Positions 27,911-34,967 of a stretch of 64,000 bases of DNA are shown here, piece by piece. The notes under the pieces were generated by a model. It made no database searches. It saw only the letters and a list, made by a program, of their open reading frames with translations, and had not been told where the DNA came from. Made by a program: the position numbers and the translations under genes. The number at the start of each line of letters is the position of its first letter. The stretch's first letter is position 1. The stretch comes from Pseudodesulfovibrio sp. S3 (GTDB taxonomy: Bacteria > Desulfobacterota > Desulfovibrionia > Desulfovibrionales > Desulfovibrionaceae). The DNA lies in contig NZ_QTZO01000002.1 of the NCBI RefSeq assembly GCF_004025585.1, forward strand, positions 124,001-188,000. Reading direction: 5' to 3'.

Positions 27911-28040
27911 TAATTTCATTTATATATTTTTTGTATATTCCACGAAAAAAGGCTTAGAAGGAAAACCTTCTAAGCCTTTATAATCATTGGTGGAGCTGGA
28001 GGGAATCGAACCCACGACCTCTTGAATGCCATTCAAGAGG
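27911..28040 (-). repeat. Scar E: 53-nt intact tRNA-Ala(GGC) 3' end with terminator, candidate att site
   Basis: Minus strand 28040-27988 gives the anticodon arm, variable loop, T arm and acceptor end through CCACCA of a tRNA-Ala(GGC). It is followed by ATGATTATAAA, the hairpin GGCTTAGAAGG/CCTTCTAAGCC (27951-27976), a T run and CGTGGAATATAC. Upstream of the anticodon arm the sequence stops matching a tRNA, so this is a 3' fragment as left by integration. The core CCTCTTGAATG-G-CATTCAAGAGG is a perfect 11-bp dyad, suitable for a tyrosine integrase. This is the best-preserved of five copies. Confidence 0.75.
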
Positions 28041-28176
28041 CTCTACGGTGGAGATGACACATTAACCAACTATAAAAACTGCGCTTTCGCCCGTCCACTC
28101 CGATTTGTGCATCGTGTGCACGGGGTGCATCAGGTGCCGGATTCCGCATAGTTACGCAAGCCGCTGCTGTGGATTG

Positions 28177-28197
28177 GGACACAAAGAGGACACAAAG
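28177..28197. repeat. Tandem 10-bp direct repeat
   Basis: GGACACAAAG occurs twice (28177-28186 and 28188-28197) with one base between, just beyond the 3' end of the UvrA-like gene and about 140 bases from scar E. Such repeats next to an att core can be integrase arm sites; this is a guess. The rest of 28041-28202 shows no gene. Confidence 0.4.
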
Positions 28198-28202
28198 TCG
28201 AT

Positions 28203-30374
28203 CTAAATGTACTCCTTAAGAATCGAGTTTGAATCCCCCATATCTTCAATTCGCCCTTGGTAGATGACCCTCCCCCCCCCGTCTCCGCCGCGGGGGCCAA
28301 ACTCCAAAATGTAGTCCATGCTCTTCAGCATGAAGAGGTTGTGCTCAATGACCATGATCCCTTTTGCCTTCGTGAGCAGCTTATCCAGGAAACCGATCAG
28401 ACGTTTTGTGTCGTGCCTCTCAAGACCGTTGGCTGGTTCGTCGATGATGAGGAAGGTGTTCTTGAGATTTGCCTTTACCTGGGACAGGAGTTTGATCCGC
28501 TGCGCCTCTCCTCCCGAGAGTTCGCTGGTAGGTCTAAAAAGGGTCAGGTGCCCCAAACCTATACCCTTCATGTCCTCCAGTTTGGCAGCGATTGTCTTGC
28601 TACCGAAAAACGAACCTGAATCTGACAGTGCCGCAACCGGGGTTGTAAGGATATCGTGAATGGAAAGCGCGTTGACACGGTGAGCCAGGACTTCCGGGTT
28701 GTATCGCTTACCTTCACAGGCCTCACATACCGAGCGGTACGTATGGCCGAACGATGCATCCTGCTCGATATAGCCCTTGCCCTCACAGACCGGACATTGA
28801 CTATCCCTGTTGTTGAAAAGAAAGGTCTTTGCAGCCGTTCCCAACTCCTTACATAGAAACGAATCAATCGGCTGCATGAGCTTGAGGTAGGTCGCGACCG
28901 TGGAATTGCTGTTTCCCTGGATCGTCCCCTGGCTGATGTATTCAACGCCGCTCGTGCCCGAAATGGCCTCGGCAAAGGACGACTTGCCCGAACCGGACAT
29001 GCCGCAGCATCCGACCAGGCAGCCCATGGGGATGGTGACATCGACATGGCGGATATTATGGACATCATGAACGGCGAAGGCCATGGAACCGTGTGGTTCA
29101 GCCTTGACGCGGTCAATAAAGACCTCCCGTTGGCCTTGAAGCCAAACGATCGAGTCGATCACCCTACCATCATCCAGGGCGATCAGATTGTCAGCCTTCT
29201 CGATAAACTCCAGCTCGTGTTCGACCATGACCAGCGTGGAGTCGCGTTCTTTCAAGGACTGGAGTTGCGAAATGACATCCGGGTATTCCGCTACGTGCAG
29301 CGAAGAGGAGACTTCGTCGATCACATAGAGCAGGTTCGAAAAATCCGAACTGAGCACCGAGGCCAGTTGCAGCCGCTGGAATTCGCCCCCGGAGAGGGAC
29401 GGGATTGAGCGCATCGGGGAGAGGTAGCCCAGGTTGTTCCTGACGACATTGGTAACCAAGGTCGTCAGCTTTTTTACGGGAAACTCATGATCCGAGATGG
29501 ATTGAATGAAAGGAAACAGCGCACCAAAGCTCGACAAGAGGATGTCGTGGATCGCCCAGCCATTGAGCGTGTATTCCGCTAGATGCTCCGCAAACCTGGC
29601 CCCATGGCACTTCGGGCAGACCTGTTCGGTGATGTACGACTTGGCCTTTTGCCGATTCCCCGGCACCTGCAGGTTGTCGCAGCATTCCTGAATCTCCCGA
29701 ATCGCGCCGACAAAGGGAAACCGCTTCTGGCGGTAGCGATTCTTTTGCTTATACTTGACCTGAAACTGTTTGTCGCCGGTCCCGTGGAGCAATACGTCCT
29801 GTTGCCGATGTGGCAATTGGGAGACGGGCTTGGTCATGTCGATGCCGTGTGCGGCGCAAAAGGCTTCCAGTAGCGGATAGTAATGGCCGGAGAGAAAGTT
29901 GTTCCAGGAGAGGAAAGGCTTGTCCGCGAGAGGTTTATCGAAATCGACGATCCGGGTCGAATCAGGCCGATAAACGACGCCGAGCCCTTCGCAAGCCGGG
30001 CAAGAGTTGACCGGGTTGTTCTGGGCCAGGATATTCCGCTTAATGTTCGGATTGGCTTGCAGGAACAAGGGCAGGAACAGCTTGTCGAGCCCGAGATAGG
30101 TGAAGACGCTCGACCGGGGATTGACGTTGGCGTTCTTCTGCTTCAGCCCGATGGCCGGGAGCAGGTTCGCATAATCCCCGACCTTGGGCCGAAGGCTGGC
30201 CGGGATGCCGGAAATGGTATCGAGTTCGTTCTTGCAGAGCGCGTAGAGAGTATGAAACGCCAAGGAAGTCTTGCCCGCTCCGCTCCCGCCGACAACGGCG
30301 GTTATCTGTCCATACGGAATGGAGACATCAACAGACTTGAGGTTGTTGGTTTCTATGCCTCGGAGGGTGAGCAT
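28203..30374 (-). CDS. UvrA-like ABC ATPase (short, possible self-resistance protein)
   Basis: 723 residues from the ATG at 30374 (a TTG at 30386 is an alternative). It has two UvrA-type ATPase halves: Walker A GGSGAGKTS and CGMSGSGKSS, signatures LSGGEFQRLQLA and LSGGEAQRIKLL, and zinc-binding pairs CPACEGLG, CPKCHG, CPVCEGKG and CEACEGKRY. True UvrA is about 940 residues; this protein appears to lack most of the UvrB-interaction and insertion regions. Short UvrA paralogues such as DrrC and Ecm16 protect producers of DNA-binding antibiotics. It is the last gene of the operon with the peptide and ThiF genes, so a self-protection role is plausible. No uvrB or uvrC is nearby. Confidence 0.85.
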   Translation of the reverse strand: MLTLRGIETNNLKSVDVSIPYGQITAVVGGSGAGKTSLAFHTLYALCKNELDTISGIPASLRPKVGDYANLLPAIGLKQKNANVNPRSSVFTYLGLDKLFLPLFLQANPNIKRNILAQNNPVNSCPACEGLGVVYRPDSTRIVDFDKPLADKPFLSWNNFLSGHYYPLLEAFCAAHGIDMTKPVSQLPHRQQDVLLHGTGDKQFQVKYKQKNRYRQKRFPFVGAIREIQECCDNLQVPGNRQKAKSYITEQVCPKCHGARFAEHLAEYTLNGWAIHDILLSSFGALFPFIQSISDHEFPVKKLTTLVTNVVRNNLGYLSPMRSIPSLSGGEFQRLQLASVLSSDFSNLLYVIDEVSSSLHVAEYPDVISQLQSLKERDSTLVMVEHELEFIEKADNLIALDDGRVIDSIVWLQGQREVFIDRVKAEPHGSMAFAVHDVHNIRHVDVTIPMGCLVGCCGMSGSGKSSFAEAISGTSGVEYISQGTIQGNSNSTVATYLKLMQPIDSFLCKELGTAAKTFLFNNRDSQCPVCEGKGYIEQDASFGHTYRSVCEACEGKRYNPEVLAHRVNALSIHDILTTPVAALSDSGSFFGSKTIAAKLEDMKGIGLGHLTLFRPTSELSGGEAQRIKLLSQVKANLKNTFLIIDEPANGLERHDTKRLIGFLDKLLTKAKGIMVIEHNLFMLKSMDYILEFGPRGGDGGGRVIYQGRIEDMGDSNSILKEYI

Positions 30375-30391
30375 AATGACTGACAAAGAAC

Positions 30392-31468
30392 TTACATCTC
30401 AAAAAGATCATCTATTACATATTGATTGGTTGCACTTAAGGCGTGTTGGGCTGCTTTTTCGTCCTTTAAGCTCGGAACACTATAAAGATACCAGAGCAAA
30501 GCATATGCAGGCTTGCTAAGATACAAATTCATCATCCCAACTTGCTTCAGTATTTCTTCAACCCCTGCTGCAGCTACATGCGACAGGTCATGAGCGTTTT
30601 TCTTAATCCAACTGTACGCATAATAAAAACCATGTGTGGTGTTGCTTTTATCTAATTTATATGCCTCGTTATAACTATCGATGGCTTTGTCTATATCCCC
30701 CATTGATTCATGCATATTGCCAATATCAAACAAAGCTATTGATTCGTTATATTCACAACTAATGGCTTTTTTCATACAAATTATAGCTTCTTTAACTTGA
30801 ACAAAATCCTCCTCTTTAACTCTCAACGTATTATCTGTAAGCTTATACCGAGAGACATTTTCTATATCAAGCCCGACGCTTTCTTTCTCGCAATATTCCA
30901 TCCGGCCTCGAACGGCTAAGTATTTAGTCAGCCCCAAACCGTACCATCCCTTCGGAGAGTTGCCATGTATTTCTAAGGCTTTACGATAGTCACGCTCTGC
31001 AAGAGCGTAGTCTCCATCCTTGCCTCGTTTACGAAAAGCATCTGCCCTTAACAAGTATAGCACATAATAATCGTCGAATTCCATCCCGGTATCTTTGTAA
31101 ACTTTTACTCCTGACTCCGGGTCCGATTCTGAATCCGATCCAGCACGTCCTTCCTCAATTTTTAACAAGACTTCAAATTTGGTACGAAGTTTCGATAGAC
31201 GAATTTCTTCCGCTTTAATATTCCGGTAAGCTATAAAACTCCCAAAACCAGCAGCCCCCATTATTATCGCCAACAGACCACTTATTATTGTCACAAAATC
31301 ACGATATCCACTGAAATCCTTAAGATAGTCTTTTTGAATAAGGTCAGTGATTGGCGGCTGATAGGCTTTAAGAAAAACAAAATCTATATGCCGGGACATA
31401 AAGAATAAAAAAGCCATGAGCAAAAAACCTCCGAACAGCCCTAGTCCAAATTTCATATAATCCTTCAT
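30392..31468 (-). CDS. Membrane-anchored TPR protein
   Basis: 358 residues from the ATG whose first base is the last base of the upstream ThiF stop (TGATG overlap). Two hydrophobic segments lie at ~7-25 (GLGLFGGFLLMAFLFFM) and ~56-80 (IISGLLAIIMGAAGFGSF), followed by a soluble region with TPR-like repeats (YALAERDYRKALEIHGNSPK, ALFDIGNMHESMGDIDKAID). TPR domains mediate protein-protein contact, so it may tether the biosynthetic enzymes or the peptide at the membrane. The gene is clearly AT-richer than its neighbours, which suggests a separate origin. The precise function is unknown. Confidence 0.7.
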   Translation of the reverse strand: MKDYMKFGLGLFGGFLLMAFLFFMSRHIDFVFLKAYQPPITDLIQKDYLKDFSGYRDFVTIISGLLAIIMGAAGFGSFIAYRNIKAEEIRLSKLRTKFEVLLKIEEGRAGSDSESDPESGVKVYKDTGMEFDDYYVLYLLRADAFRKRGKDGDYALAERDYRKALEIHGNSPKGWYGLGLTKYLAVRGRMEYCEKESVGLDIENVSRYKLTDNTLRVKEEDFVQVKEAIICMKKAISCEYNESIALFDIGNMHESMGDIDKAIDSYNEAYKLDKSNTTHGFYYAYSWIKKNAHDLSHVAAAGVEEILKQVGMMNLYLSKPAYALLWYLYSVPSLKDEKAAQHALSATNQYVIDDLFEM

Positions 31469-32586
31469 CACTTTGACCTCGTTGAGCAATACGGACACTC
31501 ATCCCACACACCATATTCTTCCAATACCAACTTCTTTGTGAAAAAATTGAACTCGCCGCGCTTGCCGATCATGGTCGGCTTCAGGTTCGGCAGCCCCAGC
31601 AGCAATTTCAGGCACTCGTTGGCGACGAAAGATGCGGAGATCGCCGCCAGAGGGGCTAGGTTGCCGAGGTTGCGGTGCTCCTTGACGATGCGCTCCGCAC
31701 CTTCGATCTCGGCTACCTTGAGTTGATCCATGCCGTGCGAGATGCAGTGAAAGCACGGCGTCTTGCCGGGGATGATCGTCGGCCCCACCAGACTGAGGTG
31801 CATGTTGTAGCCACCGGCAATGATGTAGGGCAGGTCGAGGGCAAAGGCCGCCTCGTTGATGATCGCCGAGGTGTGAGCGACCGAAGGGAAATCCGCGCAG
31901 TTGATCAGGACCGTCTGCGGTCGCAGGTCATCCTTAAGGAGCGATATCAGCCGCTCCGAGCTTTCCAGCTTCTCATCAACAGCCCTGACTGTGTAGTAAT
32001 CCTTCCGCCGCGCTGAAAGCATCTTGTCAAGGGCCAGAGTTTTGAGCGTACCCATATCGCCTTTGGTGAACAGAGAGCGGTTCAGGTTGTGCGGCTTCAC
32101 CACATCGTCGTCGAGCAACGTGAAATGTTTGATCCCCATCTGGGCCAGCAAGGAGACAACCCAGCTCCCCACGCCTCCGGCACCGATCACAACCGCGTGG
32201 CTTTCCGCAATCCGCTGCCAAGCGGATTCCACATCGTAATACGGGATATAGGAGCCGATGAACGTTTTCACCCGGCGAAACGGGTCGGATTCACGGGACG
32301 CCACGACGCGTACATCCTCCACGGCGCACCGTTCAATGAGGACCTCGAAAAGCCGTTCCAGCCCGACAAGTTGTCGATCATCGAGGGCGTAGGTTTCTGC
32401 CAGCTTTGCATACGGCAAACTCCCGTCCAGATTGGAAAGAATCTTGACGTAATCTTCATCGGCAAAGGCCAAATTGAAGCTCTGCCTGATATCCGAGACA
32501 AAGAACTGATAGGTTCCCTCCTGCGGCATGGGCACGAAGGAAACGGACGGGCGGAGCCGGAAGCACTCCGCGTGGTATCGACTCAT
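31468..32586 (-). CDS. ThiF/E1-like adenylyltransferase with RRE-like N-terminus (enzyme 1)
   Basis: 372 residues; the ATG overlaps the stop of the upstream ThiF gene (ATGA). Residues ~8-92 look like a small winged-helix of the PqqD/RRE type (strands SVSFVPM and YQFFV, then three helices), the module that binds leader peptides. The E1-like domain follows: nucleotide loop VIGAGGVGSW (133-142), acidic DDDVVKPHNLNRS (159-171) with the usual Asp, Asn and Arg for ATP binding, and zinc pairs PCFHC and CPYC. The enzyme should adenylate a carboxylate, probably of the precursor peptide encoded first in the operon. No E2, JAB or ubiquitin-like gene is present. Confidence 0.8.
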   Translation of the reverse strand: MSRYHAECFRLRPSVSFVPMPQEGTYQFFVSDIRQSFNLAFADEDYVKILSNLDGSLPYAKLAETYALDDRQLVGLERLFEVLIERCAVEDVRVVASRESDPFRRVKTFIGSYIPYYDVESAWQRIAESHAVVIGAGGVGSWVVSLLAQMGIKHFTLLDDDVVKPHNLNRSLFTKGDMGTLKTLALDKMLSARRKDYYTVRAVDEKLESSERLISLLKDDLRPQTVLINCADFPSVAHTSAIINEAAFALDLPYIIAGGYNMHLSLVGPTIIPGKTPCFHCISHGMDQLKVAEIEGAERIVKEHRNLGNLAPLAAISASFVANECLKLLLGLPNLKPTMIGKRGEFNFFTKKLVLEEYGVWDECPYCSTRSK

Positions 32587-33707
32587 TTGCGCCCCTCCCC
32601 GCAGGACTGGCATTCCTTGTCCCTTTCGACGACAAAGGTGTCGAGGCTATAGTCATGAAAAAGGAATTCACCCCGACCGCCGGGAACCGCCTTTCGGTCT
32701 TCCGGGTTCATGAAGTAGCCCAGGATATCAAGCGCGGCCGTAGAAGCGCTGAACGTGGACAGGCTGCCCAGGCCACCGAACCAGCCCTCACGCTCCTTGA
32801 CAGGGTGAGGGATGGGCTTCCAGTCCTTCAGACTCTCGTGGAAAAAGGTGGCGTAGCAATCAGCGCACGGCGTTACATAGGGAATCAGCAACTCACCCAG
32901 GGAGGCAAGATGGGCGTCGAATCCACCGGCAGCCAACACCGGAACGTCGTGCTGCAAAGCATACCGTGAAAGCTTGATGTTGGTATAGCCGACATAGGGC
33001 TGATCGGTGGTGTTGACGATAAGCGACGTTCTCTGGACCAACTTATCGAGGTCTGTGTGTGTCCTGAGGGTGACATTGCACAACTCGACTTGGGGGTCGA
33101 AGGCGAAGTCTTCCACCAGCGCCTCGGCGGCCTGTGTCTTGGGCGTACCGGTTTGCGAGGCAATCCGGTACGGCGTCCGTGCGATGTCGTTTTCCTCAAC
33201 GTCGGCATAGTCGACGAGGGTAAATCGCCTGAACCCCATCATGCAAAGCTGTTGCAGAATTCCGCTGCCGACAGCCCCAAGGCCGAAGACCGTTATGTGC
33301 GCGCCAAATATCCGCTTTTGGACCTCATGGACCTTTTGCGGTGACCTGAGGATATCCAGCAGGAAATACAGTTGCCGCTTGTACTGCTCCACATACGCAG
33401 CCGGAAGCTGATCCGTTTCCAACGGGTCGGACAGGGTGACGATCCCTTCACCCTCGAGAAAAGCGAGGAAAGCTGCGGTTTCGTCGTCCAAGGCAAGGCC
33501 GGAATGCTTTAATGATTCCGCCAACAGCTGCGACTTGGAAAGCTCCTTGAGCAGAAGGGCAAAGGCGGGCTTGCACTCAATGCGCAAACGGCGCCTGTTG
33601 GATAAAAAAAGGAAAAGAACCGGGCAGACCTCTTCCTCCTGAGGATAAATAAAAACCTCCACCCCGTCTCGCAATTCCGGGGCGGAGGCTTCCGATAACT
33701 GTGTCAT
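32583..33707 (-). CDS. ThiF/E1-like adenylyltransferase with RRE-like N-terminus (enzyme 2)
   Basis: 374 residues, a divergent relative of the next gene. Residues ~15-95 form an RRE-like region, the E1 entry motif is EQYKRQLYFL (~107-116), the nucleotide loop is VFGLGAVGSG (140-149), and the ATP-contact block is DYADVEENDIART with Asp and Arg. Zinc pairs PCADC and CQSC are present. It begins 12 bases after the precursor-peptide gene and overlaps the other ThiF gene by four bases. Two non-identical E1-like enzymes could form a heterodimer in which one partner binds the leader. Microcin C (MccB) and pantocin (PaaA) enzymes are the precedents for ThiF-type peptide modification. Confidence 0.8.
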   Translation of the reverse strand: MTQLSEASAPELRDGVEVFIYPQEEEVCPVLFLFLSNRRRLRIECKPAFALLLKELSKSQLLAESLKHSGLALDDETAAFLAFLEGEGIVTLSDPLETDQLPAAYVEQYKRQLYFLLDILRSPQKVHEVQKRIFGAHITVFGLGAVGSGILQQLCMMGFRRFTLVDYADVEENDIARTPYRIASQTGTPKTQAAEALVEDFAFDPQVELCNVTLRTHTDLDKLVQRTSLIVNTTDQPYVGYTNIKLSRYALQHDVPVLAAGGFDAHLASLGELLIPYVTPCADCYATFFHESLKDWKPIPHPVKEREGWFGGLGSLSTFSASTAALDILGYFMNPEDRKAVPGGRGEFLFHDYSLDTFVVERDKECQSCGEGRK

Positions 33708-33719
33708 TACGTCTGCCTA

Positions 33720-33932
33720 CTAGTACTGAACCTGACCGCCTTTGACAGCCAGATACTGTTCCCAGGCCTCGGTGTTCTCAACGAAGTTCGCATCTGCAGA
33801 GCAGGTCCTGGTACAACAGTCGGAGCGGCTGCCGGAGCAAGAAGCTGTATAGGCAACACTATCCATGCCATCTTCGTCGGAGATAATGGCAAAGCCGAAC
33901 TTTTCCATGTGTTCATCATCTTTCTTCAGCAT
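33720..33932 (-). CDS. Small Cys-containing peptide, candidate RiPP precursor
   Basis: 70 residues with a GAGGA ribosome site and ATG at 33932. The N-terminal part (1-30) is acidic and leader-like (MLKKDDEHMEKFGF). A compact region at 30-46 carries Cys32, Cys39, Cys40 and Cys44 among Ser, Thr and Arg (SCSGSRSDCCTRTCS). The C-terminal tail ends KGGQVQY and contains a Gly-Gly pair. It is the first gene of the operon with both ThiF genes, the TPR gene and the UvrA-like gene. I recognise no known bacteriocin family. Core boundaries and modification are unknown; the tail could alternatively be the modified end. Confidence 0.65.
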   Translation of the reverse strand: MLKKDDEHMEKFGFAIISDEDGMDSVAYTASCSGSRSDCCTRTCSADANFVENTEAWEQYLAVKGGQVQY

Positions 33933-34025
33933 ATCAATTCCTCGAACGGTTTAAATATTAACCCCGGAAATTCATTTTCTTCAGATTTTTCTTAGAGGTT
34001 GCAAATCGTTAAGTCAAGATGTCCC

Positions 34026-34074
34026 GGTAGCGATCCCAACTCGCTTGCAGAGCAAGAGGCCGGGAATCGCTACC
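34026..34074 (-). terminator. Nested hairpin after the nuclease gene
   Basis: GGTAGCGATCCC (34026-34037) pairs with GGGAATCGCTACC (34062-34074) with one bulge, enclosing a smaller CTTGC/GCAAG stem. It overlaps the last base of the nuclease gene and separates it from the peptide operon, whose promoter should lie in 33933-34020 (AT-rich, no clear boxes). Confidence 0.6.
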
Positions 34075-34805
34075 TATTTCATCGATTCAAAATTATTCAG
34101 ATGGTATGTCACGTCTTTATTCCTGTTCAGCAAGCATTTGTCCCCCTCATATCGGACCACGAGTGAGTACTGCTTGCCATCTTTAATAATACCAGTAGCA
34201 ATAAACTTAGCGATATCGCTACTCTGAAGAACGACATAGTCGCTTCTCCATGAGTTACACATGAAGCGACGGGTAATAAGGACGTAAAACGTCGTGGAAG
34301 CGTCATACGATTTATAACTTTTCGCAGAGATGGTGAATTGAAATTTTCCTTGTGGATTCCTATTGGCCGTTTTCACCTGAATATGAAAGTATTTGTTCTC
34401 CCTGGATGCAACGACATCGATTCCCTCATCCACTGTCATGATCGATGCATTGTAGCCCCTGAAAAGAAGCTCGCTCAACAACGCATATTCTCCGGCCTTG
34501 CCGGTATACAAATTTGAAACTTGGGGGAGTTCTGCCGGGACAGCTTTTTTCCGTTTCTGCTTTGCTTTGTAGACACCGGAAAGATACCCGCCCCTACCAT
34601 TGGGAACTCTGGATATCTCGGCATTTCGTTTCGCACTTCGGATGTGATTACTGATTGACGACCCGACTTTCCGGGAAAGCCCATCAACGTCCTCATTGCC
34701 GAATTCAACCGGATAACGGGCAGCCAACGCAACCGCGATTTCATTGACATGCATCTTCTTTTTCACGGTCTTCAAGATTTCAATGCACATGTCCAATCGA
34801 TTCAC
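34074..34805 (-). CDS. HARE-type HTH plus PD-(D/E)XK-like nuclease
   Basis: 243 residues from a GTG at 34805 with a GGAGG ribosome site; an ATG five codons on is possible. Residues ~1-75 resemble the HARE-HTH module (MCIEILKTVKKKMHVNEIAVAL, then a charged second half) found fused to restriction nucleases. Residues ~98-190 carry a Holliday-junction-resolvase-like nuclease pattern: GKAGEYALLSELLFRGY, EGIDVVASRE and HIQVKTANR, giving the E, D and QxK residues of PD-(D/E)XK enzymes. It is divergent from the giant helicase-nuclease at 34968 and shares its promoter region, so both may serve in defence against foreign DNA. Confidence 0.7.
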   Translation of the reverse strand: MNRLDMCIEILKTVKKKMHVNEIAVALAARYPVEFGNEDVDGLSRKVGSSISNHIRSAKRNAEISRVPNGRGGYLSGVYKAKQKRKKAVPAELPQVSNLYTGKAGEYALLSELLFRGYNASIMTVDEGIDVVASRENKYFHIQVKTANRNPQGKFQFTISAKSYKSYDASTTFYVLITRRFMCNSWRSDYVVLQSSDIAKFIATGIIKDGKQYSLVVRYEGDKCLLNRNKDVTYHLNNFESMK

Positions 34806-34967
34806 AACGCCTCCAGAAAAAGTGATGATTCCAGACTCTGCTAGTCGGAATAATTCATGTTAATTCAGAAGGCTCAGCACCTTTTCAACCAATTCTATAT
34901 TGTGTACTGAATTTCATCAACGAAAAATGATATATTAAAAATTTCATCATAATTTCCAGGAAGTGAC

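Noticed and set aside
28203-30374. A genuine UvrA of nucleotide excision repair
   Set aside because: It is too short, lacks the usual UvrB-interaction region and sits in a peptide/ThiF operon.
31468-33707. E1 enzymes of a CBASS or Bil-type (ubiquitin-like) defence system
   Set aside because: No E2, JAB protease, CD-NTase or effector gene is present, and both proteins start with RRE-like rather than defence-type domains.
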